From Limnochorda sp. LNt (GTDB lineage Bacteria > Bacillota > Limnochordia > Limnochordales > Geochordaceae), in NCBI RefSeq assembly GCF_035593265.1, contig NZ_CP141614.1, positions 2,480,001 through 2,544,000 on the forward strand: 64,000 bases of DNA, read 5' to 3'. Every line of letters starts with the position of its first letter. The first letter of the stretch is position 1. Both the position numbers and the translations under genes were made by a program. The notes under the pieces were generated by a model, which saw only the letters and a program-made list of their open reading frames with translations, was not told the DNA's origin and ran no database searches. This document shows, piece after piece, positions 62,515 through 64,000 of the stretch.

Positions 62515-62544
62515 AGTTTAGCATACCCGGCCCGGCGCCGTCAA
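62515..62544 (-). promoter_or_regulatory. Housekeeping promoter of rpoB-rpoC
   Basis: Minus strand reads TTGACG (complement of 62539-62544), 18 nt, TAAACT (complement of 62515-62520) with TGC just before it as extended -10. It lies in the 447-base gap between rplL and rpoB (62186-62632). Confidence 0.7.
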
Positions 62545-62632
62545 TCCCCTTGCGCGACTCGAGATTCGCTCGGTCCCTCGGGCCCGATGGAGCGGGGGCC
62601 GCCCCGGTGCCGGACCGACCCCCGCACCTGGC

Positions 62633-63025
62633 CTACTTGATCTCGACGGTGGCGCCTGCCTCGGCCAGCTTGTTCTTGACCTCCTCGGCCCGCTCCCGCG
62701 CGACCCCCTGGACCACCGGCTTGGGCGCGCCATCCACCAGGTCCTTGGCCTCCTTGAGGCCCAGGCCCGTGATCTCGCGCACCACCTTGATGACCTGGAT
62801 CTTCTTGTCGCCCGCGGACTGGAGGATGACGTCGAACTCCGTCTTCTCCTCCTGGGCTGCCGGCGCCGCCCCGGCGGGAGCCCCCGCCACCGCCGCGGGA
62901 GCCACGGCCACCGCGGCCTGCGCGCTCACGCCGAATTTCTCCTCCAGGGCCTTGACCAGCTCGGCCAGCTCCAGCACGGTCATGTTGCCGATGGCCTCGA
63001 TCAACTCGTCCTTGGTCAACGGCAT
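62633..63025 (-). CDS. rplL: 50S ribosomal protein L7/L12
   Basis: 130 residues. N-terminal dimer helices [33 protein letters not shown] in parts; an Ala/Gly/Pro hinge (about 40-60); C-terminal domain [40 protein letters not shown] in blocks, ending EAGATVEIK. The flexible stalk protein recruits translation GTPases. 27 bases after rplJ. Confidence 0.97.
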   Translation of the reverse strand: MPLTKDELIEAIGNMTVLELAELVKALEEKFGVSAQAAVAVAPAAVAGAPAGAAPAAQEEKTEFDVILQSAGDKKIQVIKVVREITGLGLKEAKDLVDGAPKPVVQGVARERAEEVKNKLAEAGATVEIK

Positions 63026-63052
63026 CGTCGTCCACGCTCCCTTCGCGGCGCC

Positions 63053-63607
63053 TCACGCCGCCTGTTGCGCCTCTCTCTTCTGTCGGATCTGATCCAGGGC
63101 CACCACCAGCTTGCGCACCGTACCCGACAGCACGGTGACCAGCCCCGTGATGGGCGCCTGCATGGTACCCAGGACCTGCGCCACCAACACCTCACGCGGC
63201 GGCAGCTGGGCCAGCGCCTCGACATCCGAGGCGGCCAGCACCCTACCCTGCAGCCAGCCTCCCTTGATGGTCAGCAGGCGGGTCTCCCGCACCATCTCGC
63301 TGAGGGCCCGCGCCACCGCCACAGGGTCGCCGTAGACGAAGCACAGTCCCGTCGGACCCTCCAGGAGAGGATCGAGGCTCCCGTCCAGGCCCCGCTGCGC
63401 CAGGGCACGCTTGATGAGGGTATTCTTGGCCACCAGGTAGCCGGCCTCGCTCTCCCGGACCCGTTTGCGCAGGCGGGTCATGGTGGCCACGTCCAACCCC
63501 CGGAAGTCCGTCAGGAAGATGGCCTGCGAACGCCCGAGCTGCTCGGCGATGGCCTCGATCACCTCCGCCTTGCGTGCGTGCCCGGCACGCGGCTCGCTCG
63601 ACGACAT
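63053..63607 (-). CDS. rplJ: 50S ribosomal protein L10
   Basis: 184 residues. The N-terminal part with KAEVIEAIAEQLGRSQAIFLTDFRGLDVATMTRLRKRVRE (in pieces) binds 23S rRNA. LVAKNTLIKRALAQRGLDG and FVYGDPVAVARALSEM follow. The C-terminal helix VTVLSGTVRKLVVALDQIRQKREAQQA anchors L7/L12 dimers. A GAGAGGGGGT ribosome site is upstream. In known systems L10 (with L12) represses its own mRNA through a leader structure. Confidence 0.96.
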   Translation of the reverse strand: MSSSEPRAGHARKAEVIEAIAEQLGRSQAIFLTDFRGLDVATMTRLRKRVRESEAGYLVAKNTLIKRALAQRGLDGSLDPLLEGPTGLCFVYGDPVAVARALSEMVRETRLLTIKGGWLQGRVLAASDVEALAQLPPREVLVAQVLGTMQAPITGLVTVLSGTVRKLVVALDQIRQKREAQQAA

Positions 63608-63868
63608 CCCGCGCTCACCCCCTCTCGATGCGGTCGCGTCTCACTCGTCCCCCGACGCGTGACGTGGCAACCCGCCGCCCCCCTCTGGCAAGGGGCGACA
63701 GGCTGCCACGCCATCCGGCGCAGCGGCCCGCGCCGCCGCGCCCGTGCACACCGTGCAACCCGCCGTCTCCCTTCCCTGCGCGGGCCCCGAGGTTTAAGGC
63801 GCAGGAGAGCATCCTGCGCCACCCGCGGTCACGGGGAAGCGACAGCGCCACCCTCTTGTCGCCGGACG
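63608..63868 (-). ncRNA. Candidate L10 leader / rplJ 5' regulatory region
   Basis: The 261-base gap between rplA and rplJ has no credible gene. In the minus sense it contains a perfect 9-bp hairpin GGCGCAGGA/TCCTGCGCC (63798-63806 with 63812-63820) followed by TTAAACCTCGGGG, and a second two-part hairpin (outer GTGGCA/TGCCAC, inner CGCCCC/GGGGCG, 63664-63709). A structured leader here is what L10 autoregulation requires, and TTAA next to a GC hairpin recalls known L10 leaders. The match is by eye only. Confidence 0.4.
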
Positions 63869-64000
63869 TCAGCCCTCGCCGGCCAACCACTCCGTCACGG
63901 ACTGCGGGCTCACCTTGATCCCGGGTCCCATGGTGGTGGAGATGGCGACCCTGCGCAGGTACTGCCCCTTGGCAGCCGCCGGGCGCGCCCGCACGACGGC
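63869..64000 (-). CDS. rplA: 50S ribosomal protein L1 (C-terminal end)
   Basis: Only the last 43 codons are inside the window, ending at the TGA at 63869-63871. They read [20 protein letters not shown] and then [19 protein letters not shown], the standard L1 C terminus (K-G-x-Y-L-x-x-V, then S-T-M-G-P-G). L1 forms the mobile stalk at the E site. The gene runs out of the right edge; rplK and nusG would be expected beyond it. Confidence 0.93.
   Translation of the reverse strand, partial: AVVRARPAAAKGQYLRRVAISTTMGPGIKVSPQSVTEWLAGEG

Noticed and set aside
62192-62524. 110-codon minus-strand frame in the rplL-rpoB gap
   Set aside because: Starts on the -10 element, has no ribosome site and a Ser/Arg/Gly-rich sequence without motifs.

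Overview
The window comes from a very GC-rich bacterium (third codon positions nearly all G or C, many GTG and TTG starts) with Bacillota-type gene content. The evidence is a type-Z (zinc) S14, an L7Ae/YbxF-type protein in front of rpsL, a KOW-domain protein between map and infA, the rplQ-ecfA1-ecfA2-ecfT-truA-rplM-rpsI order, and the sporulation trio prkA-yhbH-spoVR. A deep-branching high-GC Bacillota such as Limnochordia fits best. That placement is inference from gene content; no database search was run.

Region 1-9.2 kb is mixed housekeeping. It holds the 3' part of an error-prone-type DNA polymerase III alpha subunit, a frameshifted LpxB-related gene, a SpoVB/MurJ-like flippase, a YHS mini-protein, a DUF501 protein, one tRNA-Arg with the unusual anticodon GCG, a class V aminotransferase, a PspC protein, a YhaM-type exoribonuclease and a small SpoIIP-like anchored protein. 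Region 9.25-12.9 kb is a minus-strand cytochrome c maturation operon (ccmE-unknown-ccmA-ccmB-ccmC-ccmD). Its CcmE is of the CXXXY type, no ccmF or ccmH is in view, and an uncharacterised membrane protein is translationally coupled to ccmA. Region 13-18.4 kb is the prkA-yhbH-spoVR group followed by a small winged-helix protein. Region 18.4-29.3 kb carries fumarase, an aldehyde dehydrogenase, an amidohydrolase, thioredoxin, a class A penicillin-binding protein and a glycogen-debranching-like enzyme, plus a candidate 17-residue lysine-rich micropeptide.

From 29.4 kb to the end everything is on the minus strand and is one large translation/transcription block. In transcription order (from high to low coordinates) it runs rplA (partial)-rplJ-rplL-rpoB-rpoC, then an L7Ae-type gene-rpsL-rpsG-fusA-tuf-rpsJ-rplC-rplD-rplW-rplB-rpsS-rplV-rpsC-rplP-rpmC-rpsQ-rplN-rplX-rplE-rpsN-rpsH-rplF-rplR-rpsE-rpmD-rplO-secY-adk-map-KOW-infA-rpmJ-rpsM-rpsK-rpsD-rpoA-rplQ-ecfA1-ecfA2-ecfT-truA-rplM-rpsI. 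Several consensus housekeeping promoters (TTGAC-type -35, 17-18 nt, TANAAT-type -10) can be read. They lie before the L7Ae/rpsL block, before rpoB, before rplM (inside truA), before thioredoxin and before the tRNA.

The most unusual items are a roughly 210-residue C-terminal extension on RpoB whose last ~100 residues are about 60 percent Asp/Glu, the tRNA-Arg(GCG), and the unknown member of the ccm operon. No CRISPR array, insertion sequence, prophage or rRNA gene was seen.
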